Positions 24,733 through 35,843 of a stretch of DNA of 64,000 nt are shown in pieces; within the stretch, counting starts at the first letter, position 1; every line of letters starts with the position of its first letter. The translations under genes and the position numbers were made by a program. Below the pieces are notes generated by a model. The model searched no databases. It was not told the origin of the DNA and worked only from the letters and a program-made list of their open reading frames with translations. Location: the NCBI GenBank assembly GCA_004335835.1, contig RWJK01001976.1, positions 1 to 64,000 of the forward strand, in the 5' to 3' direction. Origin of the DNA: Scenedesmus sp. ARA3. Taxonomy: Eukaryota; Chlorophyta; Chlorophyceae; Sphaeropleales; Scenedesmaceae.

Positions 24733-25035
24733 ACTGCTGAATGCAGCCCTGTGCAAAGCCCCAGGGGCTGCTGCCAGCGGGGCCGCACCATCATTGATCC
24801 TACATACATGTCAGCGTGTTGCAGGCCTTTCATGTCTAGCAATGAGTTTTGTGGTGCTGCCGAAAGTATCTGTCCAGTGCACGTATCAACCACCAAGTAA
24901 CCAGCATCAACAGCTGCCGCTGACACCTATGCAGCGCCTTGAGCATGCTCAGCTGCTTGACTATACAGCATACCTGAGGCCAGTGCGGTTGACGCTGACT
25001 AAAAGCCGCGCCAAGGCTCCCCTGCCTGAAGCCAT
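21122..25035 (-). CDS. OXA2/ALBINO3-like membrane insertase with C-terminal helical repeats
   Basis: YidC/Oxa1/Alb3 proteins insert proteins into the mitochondrial inner or thylakoid membrane. Seven exons, 25035-24974, 24799-24121, 23900-23690, 23303-23085, 22808-22656, 22332-21968 and 21601-21122, join in phase to 722 residues. The start MASGRGALARLLVSVNRTGL is Arg/Ser-rich and acid-free, a good mitochondrial presequence. The insertase core includes WWASIPATTLAMRFALLPLTLKA, a Gln-rich loop, MWWWVANAAVQ, LACPYGVAGTLLPVAMVALYL and LYWAGNSVFFYGMQSALT. Exons 5-7 are helical repeats resembling TPR units (FLRFLAANYMSRGRHQQALQ; ALGRTAAELQQWPTAAAAYG; DYIESALKVLHAAVLLP). An Oxa1 core followed by a TPR-like tail is the layout of plant mitochondrial OXA2. 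Intron 3 carries a 23-bp tandem repeat next to a CTG tract at the acceptor. Confidence 0.87.
23361..23450. repeat. 23-bp tandem repeat, about 3.9 copies
   Basis: The unit TGTGGATTTGCCAGCTCAGC plus ATA is repeated with one or two changes between copies, inside intron 3 of the OXA2-like gene, next to a CAG tract at 23306-23331. Confidence 0.85.
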
Positions 25036-25333
25036 ACCCGCTTCAGCCTGCAATCTTGGGTGACAAACTAAAACTTCATTGCAAACTGCTTTGATCGGAA
25101 GATAGTTTTGCTCAATTGGCCAGCATCTGTACTGTTAGGAGTTTGAGACCTGTTGCAGTCCCCTTGGACGTGACGTGCAGAGCGGCTCACGTGCAGCCCA
25201 CCAAAATCACGACGTGCACTCGTCGATTCTTGCGCGTCTGAAGGTGCTTTGTATTGTTCAAGGTCGTCTAGTAGGGAGTCTACGACATCACCTCCACCAA
25301 CAGACCTGTGCGAGCGTTGTCTAGGCAACAAGC
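25036..25333. promoter_or_regulatory. Short divergent promoter, OXA2-like / F-box gene
   Basis: Only 298 bp separate the two divergent start codons. No clear TATA element was seen. Confidence 0.4.
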
Positions 25334-27937
25334 ATGTTTTGTTGTCTATCTGGGGCCCTTGAAGTCGAACAGGCTCTGCTGCAATCCTCCACGCGGTCGG
25401 ATAGCAGGCTTCAGGGAAAGTCAGCGGGAGGAAGGTGCAGTGCCCATGGACCACCAGTCAGCTTGACTGCTTTGCCGCATGGGGCTGTTGCGAGCGTACT
25501 GCGACAGCTCCCATTCAGGTGTGGATCCCGGGATCCATCGACGGGCAGCAGCACATCCAAGGGCCGTCCTGACCTGGCTCCCTGAGCTGCATGACCTGCC
25601 TGAATTCAAATCCATGCGGCCCTAGCGTGCATCCTGCAAGCACTGAGATGCACATCTAACTCACATGATATCATCCACATACAGCAGGCATCCTGCAGCA
25701 GGCACATCTGCCCTCTCCAACAGTTCTGTACCTCTGTTGTCCTGCAGGGAGAGGTGCGCAGCTGCATCTGTGTGCCGCAGCTGGGCCGCCATCGTGTGCT
25801 CAGCAGCAGCAGGTTCAGAGGATCCAGAGCCACAAGGCAACTGGGCTCTTACGCGTGTGCTGCCATGCGAAGTAGAAGCCACACAGCACAACCTGCAGTA
25901 CCAGCTGCAGCAGTGCCGCGCGCTGCCGTTTGCAACCAGCGCGCGAGTGTGGATGTGTGCAGCAGGCAGCGCAACGCTGAGCAAGCTGCAGGACGTCACG
26001 CGGCTGCAGCTGCTGGATGTGCGCTGCGATGCAGAAGGCCGGCAGCTCAGCTCACCAGCAGCAGAGATTGCGGCTGTGAGCCTGCAGCACCTGACACGGC
26101 TGCGTGTGCTGAACCTGGGGTTGGCGTCTGCGCCTATGGTCGACTTTGCCACGCTGCCCAGCAGCCTGCAGTGCCTGCACCTCAACCTGGCATCAGGTGG
26201 GTCAGCAGCTCTCCCTGCACTGCAGCAATGATTTTGTTTAATGAAAGCAGCAGGTGCATCTGTGACAGGCAGCACGCCAGCGCTATTGCTCAGCACAACA
26301 CACGTGTCTGGCTGGGTATCTTTCGTGCTGGGCCCCTTCCGCCACATGCGTGCGTCTGATGTATACGGTCCTTCCGTTGAACGCGCAATGTACTGCTTCG
26401 CTCATCAGGCTGGCATATCACAGACAGTCGGTTGACCTGCTTTACAGCCACGGCATGTCTCATGGTCTTGCTGTGCAACCCCTTCCTCTCCTGTCCTGCA
26501 GGCTTCTCCGTAGGCCAGCTGGCCACCAGCTGCGCCACGCTGGCAGCAGCAGGCCCCCGCATGCCGCAGCTGCGCCACATCAGCCTCGGCATGGAGCTGG
26601 ACGCGCTGCTGCGCAACAGCCAGGGCGCGGTGCTGGCGCCACTCTCCGGCCTCACACAAATAACGTCACTGGCGCTGACAGAGTACCAGTACCTGCCGCC
26701 AGATGCGCCCACACACGAGGGCTATGCGATTGTGCCGCCGCTGCTGCAGCAGCTGCCTGGGCTGCGCCAGGTGGACCTGCGGCTGTGCAGCGGGCAGCAT
26801 GCGCAGCTGGCGCCGGCTGCGCGCGTGGCTGATGTGCGGCTGGTGCTGACGCTGGCTCGGCACGAGCAGGTGCAGTTCAACAGGTGAGAGGGCTGAGGGG
26901 CACCGTAGATTAATGAATGACACGCGGCTATTTAATGCGCAGATGGGGTTGCGGTCTTCCAGAGCTACAATGTGCTGGGTGACACAGGCGCCCAAGCCAG
27001 CAGGTGTACAGACGTGTGTTGCGTAGGTTCTGGCAACAGCAGCTTAATACCTGCTGCCGCTTGTAAACCTGCAGCAGGCCCTGCATGGGCTGACATGCTG
27101 GGTGCTGCTGCCACCGCTGCCTTGCGATTATTGCTGCTGTTGCTTTAGCACTGATGTTCCTGTTTGCTGCTGCCTGCTGTGCAACCCGCTGCTGCCCCCG
27201 CGAACGCCTGCAGGCTGCCGCGTAGCGTGGTGCAGCTGACCGGCCTCACCTCGCTGACCATCCTCATGGCCGAGTTTGTGTACGAGCAGGACAGCGACCT
27301 GTACGTGTTCGATGCCTCTCCGCTGGCGCTGTGCCCGCGGCTGGCCAGCCTGCTGCTGGAGCTGCACGGCACCAAGTGCTGCCAGCATGACCTGCGCGGC
27401 CTGGCACAGCTGCGGGTGGGTTGTAAAAGGGTTTTGCGATGCTGCTGGCTAAGTTTGGGTAGGAGTGCTGTTGCGAAGCCTTGGCCGTGACAGCGTGTCT
27501 ATACATGCTCGGCCGCCAGTCTCGTCAGCATGCGAGTTGTTCTTCGTGCAAAGCTGACGTGACTGTGCGCACAGCTATGCAGGAGACACCAGGCACACGG
27601 CTTCTTGCGTGTGGTGCGGCTTATTGCTGTGCCCTGCTTATGCTGCATGCGTATGCTTCTGTCGCAGGGCCTGCAAGATCTCGTGGTACTCTTCAAGTGC
27701 CCTGATGTGCATGACGCACGGCCCGAGCTCGAGGTGGGAGTCATTGACAGCGCTGCAGGTGCAGCTGGTGTGGGTAATGGCGCTGCTGCTGCTGCTGCTC
27801 CTGGCAGTGCAGGCAGCACAGACAGCAGCACGTCCAGTGGCTTGTCAGGCTGGCTGTCTCGCACCACGTCTGCTTTGCGCAGGCCTGGCTCTATGCTGTG
27901 CAAGGCTCTGTCTGGCAGCAGCTCTCCTCAGGCCCTG

Positions 27938-27970
<33 letters not shown>

Positions 27971-28968
27971 GCGGAGCAGGAGGTTGCTGCAGCTGCTGCT
28001 GCCGCTGTTGATGAGGACAGCCGGCCCATCAGCGTGGTGTGCGAGGAGTGGGTGCTGCAGCTGCTGGACACAGGTGGGCTGCTTATAGAATGATGTGCTT
28101 GTGTCCCAATGAGTTCCTGCAAGAAGCCGCCTGACAGCATGGCTGGCTGTGACATGCATGCTCTGGAACGGCGCGACGTGGTTTCTCATGCTGCTGAATG
28201 TTGCGCCTACATACCAAGTTGTGTTTACATCAAGTCTGCTGCTTTGTCTGCGTTTGCTGTCACTGCGTGCAGCGCTGGACCAGCTGCGCCCCGAGTTTGC
28301 ACTGACGGTGCCGCCAGTCTCCGGCCGGCTGTTGCTGGCCACTACCAGCCGCCTGCTGCTGCGCGCGCCACACATGGTGACTGCTGCTGCTCAGCCCATG
28401 CTCGTTGCCAGCCACCTGCAGCTGGACTGTGAGTCGGTTGGAGACATGTGGGGCGGCGAGTGCTTCCTGACACGGCGCTCACCCCCTGCGCTGCAGGCGT
28501 GGGTCAACCGCAACTGGTGAGCTGACGATGCTTGAGTGTTGTCTTGCATGGTTTGTGTAGAGGCTGTTCCAAGCTGTCAGCCATGCATCAGCATCAACAC
28601 CTGCACAGTGACTGGCTTATAGCCATGCTCTTGTTCAGCAGCTGCACAGTTGAAGCACACATGCTCCTTCAGCATGGCTTGGCAACAATACCACAGCAGC
28701 GGTCTCTTGAGTCCAGCATCCGTCCCTCACTCATCCATTCCTCTCTGCCTGCCTGGTTTCCTCTGCCACCTTTCAAATGATAAGGCAGCCGCATGGCGTG
28801 GAGCTGCTGGCCCGCGCGCGCTACCCCAAGCTGTCAGCCTACCCTGGCTGCAGGCAGCGCATCAACGATAGGCTGCTGGTGGCGGCACGCAAAGGCTGCA
28901 GCGGGCGCGCCGTGGTGCAGGCGCTCATGGACACTGTGGAGGAGCGCTGCATGTCCTACTTCACGTGA
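25334..28968 (+). CDS. F-box protein with leucine-rich repeats
   Basis: F-box proteins recruit substrates to SCF ubiquitin ligases. Exons 25334-25518, 25748-26196, 26502-26883, 27214-27415, 27668-28073, 28273-28516 and 28785-28968 join in phase to 683 residues. The F-box is split by intron 1: SLTALPHGAVASVLRQLPF then RERCAAASVCRSWAAIV, with typical Leu-Pro and Cys-Arg-Ser-Trp landmarks at about residues 43-78. Leu-rich segments follow: LQLLDVRC, LTRLRVLNLGL, LQCLHLNLA, LRHISLGMEL, LTQITSLALTEY, LRQVDLRLC, LTGLTSLTILMAEF and LASLLLELHG. A low-complexity Ser/Ala/Gln insert lies in exon 5, and a less repetitive C-terminal region ends MDTVEERCMSYFT. The leucine-rich part is irregular, more like algal divergent FBXL proteins than a canonical solenoid. 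The substrate is unknown. Confidence 0.8.
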
Positions 28969-31298
28969 TGCCTGGCTTGATGTCTGGCTTTGCGTAATGG
29001 CTTACTTTGCCTGATGGCCAGAGCAGGCCGCAGTGCGGCGCGAAAGTGGCGTTGGGAGGAGTGCGCAAAGGGCGGATGTTAGTGTGCACAATGGTGGACC
29101 GGCAATGCGGGTGGTGTGCATATTTTACAGAGGATGGGCCGATTTCTAGCGATGGTGTAGATGGCTCGGTGTCGGTTGATGTCCAGTCAGTGTCATTGGT
29201 TGCATGAGAGGGGCAGGCACTCATGCATGTGGTTGAGGCCAACTGCATGCGTTAGTGTTACTTTACGTGGTGTCCTATTTGACGTCGCGGCAAGAGCAAG
29301 TCGCAGTATGGCATGCGAAGTGTGATCGGAGTCGTGCAGGCGGTGGACGGCAATGCACGTGGTGTGAGGAGGTGCGGCGGCGGCGCATGGTGGTCTTCTT
29401 GACGGCGGACGTTGTTGCTTCGGCAGCTGCTACACCTGCTGCACCTGTGTCAGAGGACAGCTGTAGATGTTGGGGACATGACGGTTTTCAGCCAGTGCCG
29501 ATGGCTGCCTGAGCTGGATGGAGATGTGTGCAGGCATGTATGATGGTGTGCGTGGCAGAAGCTTTTGCACCCTGATGTATAGCGCCTGATGTGCAGTAAG
29601 GCAATGCTTAGAGCATCGCTTACTGAAGTCCATCATGCTGTTGTTACTACAGCAAAGCGCAGCCGGGCACTTACAGCAGCTTTGACTGCAACGCATGTTT
29701 TTAGGATAGAGTGCCGTATGCTGCATGCGGCTGTCCTCTATGTTTGGTTCGGCGACATGATGGGTCATGTGGAGCCTGCTTGTGCACACCACCGTGTTCC
29801 TTGAATGCATCTGCCTTGCCAGGGTTTGCTGCACTGGTGCTTGCTTAGCAGATCGTCTGCCTCTTTTACCAGTTCCAGTACACTACAGACAGGCCTTGCC
29901 GCGTGTCGCCAACCCTTCGTGGCATATATTGCGTGCATCCACGCTCAGCATACATTGTGCTGTCTGTGCTGTGTTTGCAGCAGCAAATGTCGCGTAATAG
30001 TCTGCTTTTGTTCCATTCTTGCTGTGCGGTTGCGATTTCAGGGTGCAAGCTGCATGCATTAGCCTTCGGCTGCTCCTATGTCCTGCTCAGGGTCTTCTGC
30101 TTGGCTGCTGATGTGCTTGCTGTTTTTGCAGAGCATTCCTCAACTCAACACGTGCTGAGACCTGATGCTTGCTCACAGACACAGGATATCACACTGGCCT
30201 GGGCTTGTGCTGCTCACCAGCTATCAGCTTGGGCTGCATCTGCTGTCTGCTGTTTGTGCCAGTGTGTCGGGTGCATGGACTTGGTGGCGGCAGCGTGACC
30301 TGTGCTGCTTGTGTTGAGCGTTCAACTGCATGCAGTACTGCTGACATGTCATTGTTACAGATGCGTACACCTGCTACAGGTCAAAAGGTTCAGACATACA
30401 CATAGTGCTCTGCTGGCACTTGCTCTGACAGGAGCTGGTTGTGTGCTGCTTCTGCTTGTGTTTTTGGCTTGCTTGCCTTGCTGTTCTAGCAATTGTTTGG
30501 CGTCCTAGCTAGGTTGGCTGTGCCAGCTCATCTTGTTCCTTGTTTGTTTATTAGCATGCACGCTTCCGCGCAGAGCGTGACACGAGGCTGCATGGGCGTG
30601 TTTGCATGTGGAGTTTTGCTCCGTTGTCTTTCTACATGCTAGTGCTGCACGCCTTACAGGGCTGTGCATCTGCTTGCAAGCCATGACGCCTGGCTGCCAC
30701 TGCTGCAAAACAGTGCTGCCGGCAGGTAGCTTGCTCGTTTACCCATGCAGGCAGCAATGTGCATTGAGTGCTGTTGCCCTGTGTGTATCTGCACTGCTGG
30801 TCTGGCCAACCCAGATGGTCAGACCAGATGCTATGCCACCGCATGGCATGCTATGCGACGTGAGAGCAACGCATGCTATGCTACATGAGCGCGCTAAACT
30901 GCACGTGTGAGTTATGCCCACGGGCTATGCGTGTGAACGTGCTTGCTGTCATGTGCAATTTCGCTTGCTTGCAAGCGGATAACAGATGCTATACAGGTGC
31001 AAGCCCGGCTCAACTGGGTATGTGCGCGTGAGCGTACAGTCACATGCCCAGCTCAGCTGGGTAGGTGTTGAGCTTGTGTGCATCTGCAGTGCTGCATGCT
31101 GGCATATGCATGAGCGTACCAGCACATGCTCGACAGTGCTTGGTCCATGCAAGGCAGGCTGTATGCAAGGCAGGCTGTGAGTGTTGAGTTCTTTTCTGAG
31201 GGCTCCAGCCCATCAGGACTCGCTGTACCATACCAGTGTCATGTGTGTGCAAAGGAATAGGCAGGTGTCTGTGTGTAGGGCTGTGTGTATCAGAGGGT

Positions 31299-31580
31299 AG
31301 ACTGTCGTGTGTTGTGTCCAGGTGTATGTGGGTGTGCAGCTGGCAGCTGGCATGTGCTGCCTGGCTCTGTGCGCAGGCAGCTGTGCCAGGCAGGCATAAG
31401 ACGCAGGCGCTGGTGAGTGGGTGTGGGATTGCCGACTGTCAGACTTTCGTGTGTTGTGTTCAGGTGTATGTGGGTGTGCAGCGGGCTAAGGCCGCATGTG
31501 CTGCCTGGCTCTGTGCGTGCTGCCTGGCTTTGTGCGCAGGCAGCTGCGCCAGGCAGGCATAGGATGCAGGCTGTGGGATG
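31299..31580. repeat. Diverged tandem duplication, unit about 142 bp
   Basis: Two consecutive copies starting near 31299 and 31441 share CGTGTGTTGTGT, CAGGTGTATGTGGGTGTGCA, CATGTGCTGCCTGGCTCTGT and GCGCAGGCAGCTG. The second copy has an internal repeat of TGCTGCCTGGCT. Confidence 0.75.
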
Positions 31581-32672
31581 TGAGTGGGTGTGGGATGTAA
31601 GAGTGTGCTTGCAGGACTCAAAAAGAAGTGGCATGCAGCAGCCCAGTGCTAGCAGTGCCTCTGCCTACATCTGTTGCCGCTCATGCAGCAGCAGCAGCAG
31701 CAGCAAGAGCAATGCTCCCAGCAGCAGACACCTAGCTTTGCTGGCTATCAGCGGCACCACTAGTAGCTCTGCATGTGCTTGCAAGCATGCCTGCACACAC
31801 AGGTGTGCAGTGTGCAGGTGTGGTGTTGGTGGTGTTTGGCTCTGGGGGTTGCTTTGATTCACTCGTACACTGCCAAGGGAGTGTGGGCGCTGGCTCAGCT
31901 AGCAGCTGCTTGTCATGTGTCGCACATGCAGGTTGTGCGATAGCTGGCAAGTGGTGGGCTGCTGTAGCTGCTGTGATGACGTGTTGGTGGCTGCTGGTGG
32001 TGGGTGTTAGTGGGTTTTGTTGTGTTTTGGGTGTGTGTGTTGCTCAGCGCTGCCTGCAAGCGACATTCTCGTGCTATCTGTTGCTTCCGTATGTGAAGGG
32101 GTAGTGCTGAAGCATCAGAAAGTGTAAATGTGCTGTTCTGACACATGCTTGTTACACACGCTTGGCAACAGCAGTGTTTGTACTGGTTTCGTGCATGTAA
32201 TCTGTTTGGTTGGGAATGGGAATGCATAGAAACAGGTTACACTGCGGCCAGCTTGCAGCTTGAGCATACGCGCTTTGATCTCTAAATCAAAGTGACATGG
32301 TGATTGGGTACCGGCAGCTGCACTACCAGCTGTTGTGCGCCAACATACTAGTCGTGATGCTGTTGTCCAAACAGGGTGCTACAGGGAGTTTTGAATTGCT
32401 GTACACTGACACTAAGCAAGGCTTGCATGGTGTGTTGTTTGCTCAGCGTGAGAACTTTGAGGCTTGCAGCCAGTTCATTGTGCCAGGGGGAATGAAAGGC
32501 GGTGCTGAACATGGGTTGTGGCTGCACCGGGGTGGCTGAGTGCAGCGGTGTGCTTGATGCGTGGTGTGTGGTGCGTACTGTGTTACCCGCATTCCAGTGT
32601 CACACACATCCAGCCTTCTGTGGTTTGATGCGAGGGTGTACTTGCAAGGAGCTCCCCACGCGAAGTTTCACA

Positions 32673-32744
32673 GCTTTTGGCAGGCATCCTGTGCTTGTGC
32701 TGCTCAGCTGAGCAGCACAAGAGCATTTCATGCCTGCCAAAAGC
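32673..32744. repeat. 72-nt near-perfect inverted repeat (hairpin)
   Basis: Outer arms GCTTTTGGCAGGCAT (32673-32687) and ATGCCTGCCAAAAGC (32730-32744) are exact complements. Inside, 32694-32721 is a perfect 28-bp palindrome beginning CTTGTGCTGCTCAG. Only 6 and 8 unpaired bases separate the two stems. The RNA of either strand would fold strongly. Confidence 0.85.
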
Positions 32745-33428
32745 AAGTCACTGGTTGTACTGCCTGTACTGTCAAGGCACTGATTGTACAGCCAGTGTCT
32801 TTTGAATAACTGATCTGGAGCAGATGTTTAGTTGTCTTATTCCAGCTGTTGCTAGATTCAGAGGATCTTGGCGCAGCTTGGGTATCACCCTATCGAGCTG
32901 ATGTGGCATGCAAGTGGTGTGGGGCATGTCCACATCGTGCTATAACAATAAATGAGTTTTTCGTAAGGTGCTCGTGCTTAAGATGTTGCTGCCTCGGTCG
33001 GTAACATTCCCGGTGGTGTGTGCCTGCGCAGGCTTGGCATGTGACGATGATGATCCGACGACGGTGTTGTACGACACACCTCGGTATCAGTGATATGTGC
33101 AGCAGCAAAAGTCAAACCGATTTTTTCCACAGATTTCAGGAGCAAATTATTGCAGGCGTTGAACGCTCACGTAACGCTTTCGCCCGGCTACAACTGCCGT
33201 TCCGATGTAGTGCCGTCACTCGGCCTCATGTGGGCATTCCCCGTCATCAACCTCCACGCATCTACATATACGCCAACGCTGCCTGGTATCTGCTGCTTTC
33301 CTTTGATCAACTACACCTGCGTCTTCTGCTGCTTATCAGTGCTCTGCCAACTCCCAGCCCTCGTGCGTTTTGACCTTGTGCGACACTCGAGGCTGCTAGC
33401 ATCCCAGATCTCGTCGTAGCAGAGCATC

Positions 33429-35784
33429 ATGTCTGCCACTGGTCTCATCGACCATGTCGTCAGGCCCCGTGTGGCTCAGACGGAGGCCAAGTACCTCGAG
33501 GCAGAGAACAGTGAGTGCTGCTGTCGCAGCGGACCGGCTGTGTCTGCTGCTTGGCGGTCTGCCGCGTGCATGAATGTACAGCACCCTGGTATCTTCTTCC
33601 TGATGCCTTGCACTTCAAACACCTGAAATGCCTTTCAATTGGCCACACCCGATTGCTCACTTCTCAGCATGTCCTGCCTCCTGGCCAAGTCAGGCCACAG
33701 AGCCTTCCTGCAAGCACCGCTGATCGCCTGTTCCTGCTGTTGCTGCGTGCTGCTGCTGCCTGCTGCTGCAGTGGCTGCCACTGGTGCCCAGACCTTCATC
33801 CCAGGCCAATGGCCCTCTGGTGTGGCCAGGGTGGTCAGCAATGTGCTCGCGTGAGTGACTGGCTGGCCGCACAGGACGCGCATTGTCAGCCTACCCCTGT
33901 ACAGCTGGCCAGCTGCATTGCCCTGCACAGCCTCTGTGGGCTCACAAGCCATAGGTGTCTACTCCCCGCTTTGTCTGACGCTGCATGCAAGTACGGCACG
34001 CTGCACTGCTCACAAAGCGACGCGTTTGCCTTATTCCCCTATTCCCCTGCCTGTCCTGCTGATTAGAACAGTTGGTCCCTGTGCATTGCTTCGATCGCCA
34101 GTCGGCAAGTCATCTCACTCTGTGCAGCAGCACCCTACCCGCTCACATCCTCACTCTCCCGTGCTGCTGCGCCATCTGCCACCTGTCCTGCAATCTGCCG
34201 TTTCCCACCTGGCCTGCGCAGCCCCCTGCATCACATCACCACCCTGCAGCCTCTTCGAGGCCCGCACCAATGCGCAAGCTGCCCGCTCACGTTCTCACCC
34301 TGCCCCGCTGCTGCACCTGTCCTGTTCCCATCCGCCTGTACCTGCTGCCACCCACTCCACAACGCCTTGCAGCCTGTTTGAGGCCCGCACCATGAGCGAG
34401 CACTGCGCCCCCATGCCTGTGCTGTCCAAGCACGTGGTGTGGGACGCACCTCCCTTCCTGCTGTCCCGCAAGGGCAGCGTGCGCGTGAGCGCCTACCTCT
34501 TCAAGTTCATCGCCAGGCAGCGCTTCGTGCCCTCCCTGGTGCAGGTGGGTTCATGCCATGGTGTTGGGAGTCGGAGCTCAATGAGGTGGCGGGGCTGTGG
34601 GGGAGATGTGGGGCGGGGGATCTGTGCGATGGTGTGTGAACGCTGTGCGTTCAGTGCTCCAGGTGCTGCCAGCGGCCTATGTGCTGAGGATCTGTATGAG
34701 CGTGTGGCTGTGGCTGCTGTGCATGACATGTTCATGCTGTGGCAATCACACCCTTGTCCATGCGTGCGTCGGCGACCATCACGAGTATGGTCTGTTCTCT
34801 GAGTCTTGCAGCGCCCCCTGGGCTCTCTCTGCGTGTACACTCGGTTGATGTATCTTGCTGCTTGTACGCCAAATGCACTCCGCCTGCTGCAGGTGCGCAG
34901 CGTGGGCATGAACAGCCACCTGGTGGAGGTCAGCGGCACTCTGCTGGTGTACCCTCGCCGCACCATCCTGCTGCCCGCCACGCTGCTGCTGCCGGAGTCC
35001 ATCCCCGTGCGCAGCACCATCAGCATCGGCGTCAACGGCGACCTGGACACAGGCCTGGTGAGTGTGCATGTGCTGGGCGGTGTGCTGCTTCAAGTTAAAA
35101 CACGCAGTATTGCTGCTTGTTAGTGGTGGCGGCCGACAGGGTGCTTCCTGCTACGTTGCTGGTTGAACGGTAGGTGCTGGTGATATCCGTGCATTGACAG
35201 CAACAAAGCTGTCCAGCTCACCGCTCTCAACCACACCGTGATGCCTGGCATTAGGCGGTTGCTGCCCTGCAAACATGCATTTGCGTCCCAACTCACATGC
35301 GCACACGTGCTTATTATCCGCTCCTGCCTGCCAGGTGGAGCTGGTGGCGGTGAAGTGGCACAACCTGCCCAGCCTGCCCAACTTCCTGCGCGCCGGCAAT
35401 GGCCTGGCCTTCGGCACTGTGCCCCACCTGCTGGAGCCGCTGTGGAGCTACCTGCCCGAGTTTGTGGGCGACGACTTCTACAGGTACGGCGGTAACATGG
35501 CGCGGAAGGGTGTCACACATGAGGTGCATGTCCATTGCTTGCAGAGTTAATGTGTGTATGAAGCGTTGGTGGGTGCGGCAGGTGGTCTGACATGCTGAAG
35601 CTGGCCGGAAAGAGTGCAGCCTGCCTTGTCTGGTACAAGAGTTCGTGGTGTTGCCCAACAAAGCTTGCCTTGACAGAGGCTGTGCGTTTTATGAGCCGCA
35701 GGGTAGGGTGCAGCAGTTGCGCATTTGATGCAGCGGCAATGCGCCATGGTGCCTACAACAGAGGCCTAACCTCGTACCTGTTTG

Positions 35785-35843
<59 letters not shown>

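Larger units (their letters stand above)
28969..33428. other. 4.4-kb gene-poor interval with repeats and a long hairpin
   Basis: No supported gene on either strand. It contains two similar segments near 29090 and 29340 (GGCAATGC-GTGGTGTG), a diverged tandem duplication at 31299-31580, a strong foldback at 32673-32744, and GT-rich runs from 31240 to 32060. Several short frames exist but none shows family motifs or consistent splice structure. Part of it may be the F-box 3' UTR, or an unrecognised non-coding transcript. Confidence 0.45.

Noticed and set aside
29007..29512. Two short Cys-containing frames with similar wording (CGWCAYF, CTWCEEV)
   Set aside because: The DNA similarity is limited to about 25 bp and the frames lack starts, splice sites or a full zinc-finger pattern.
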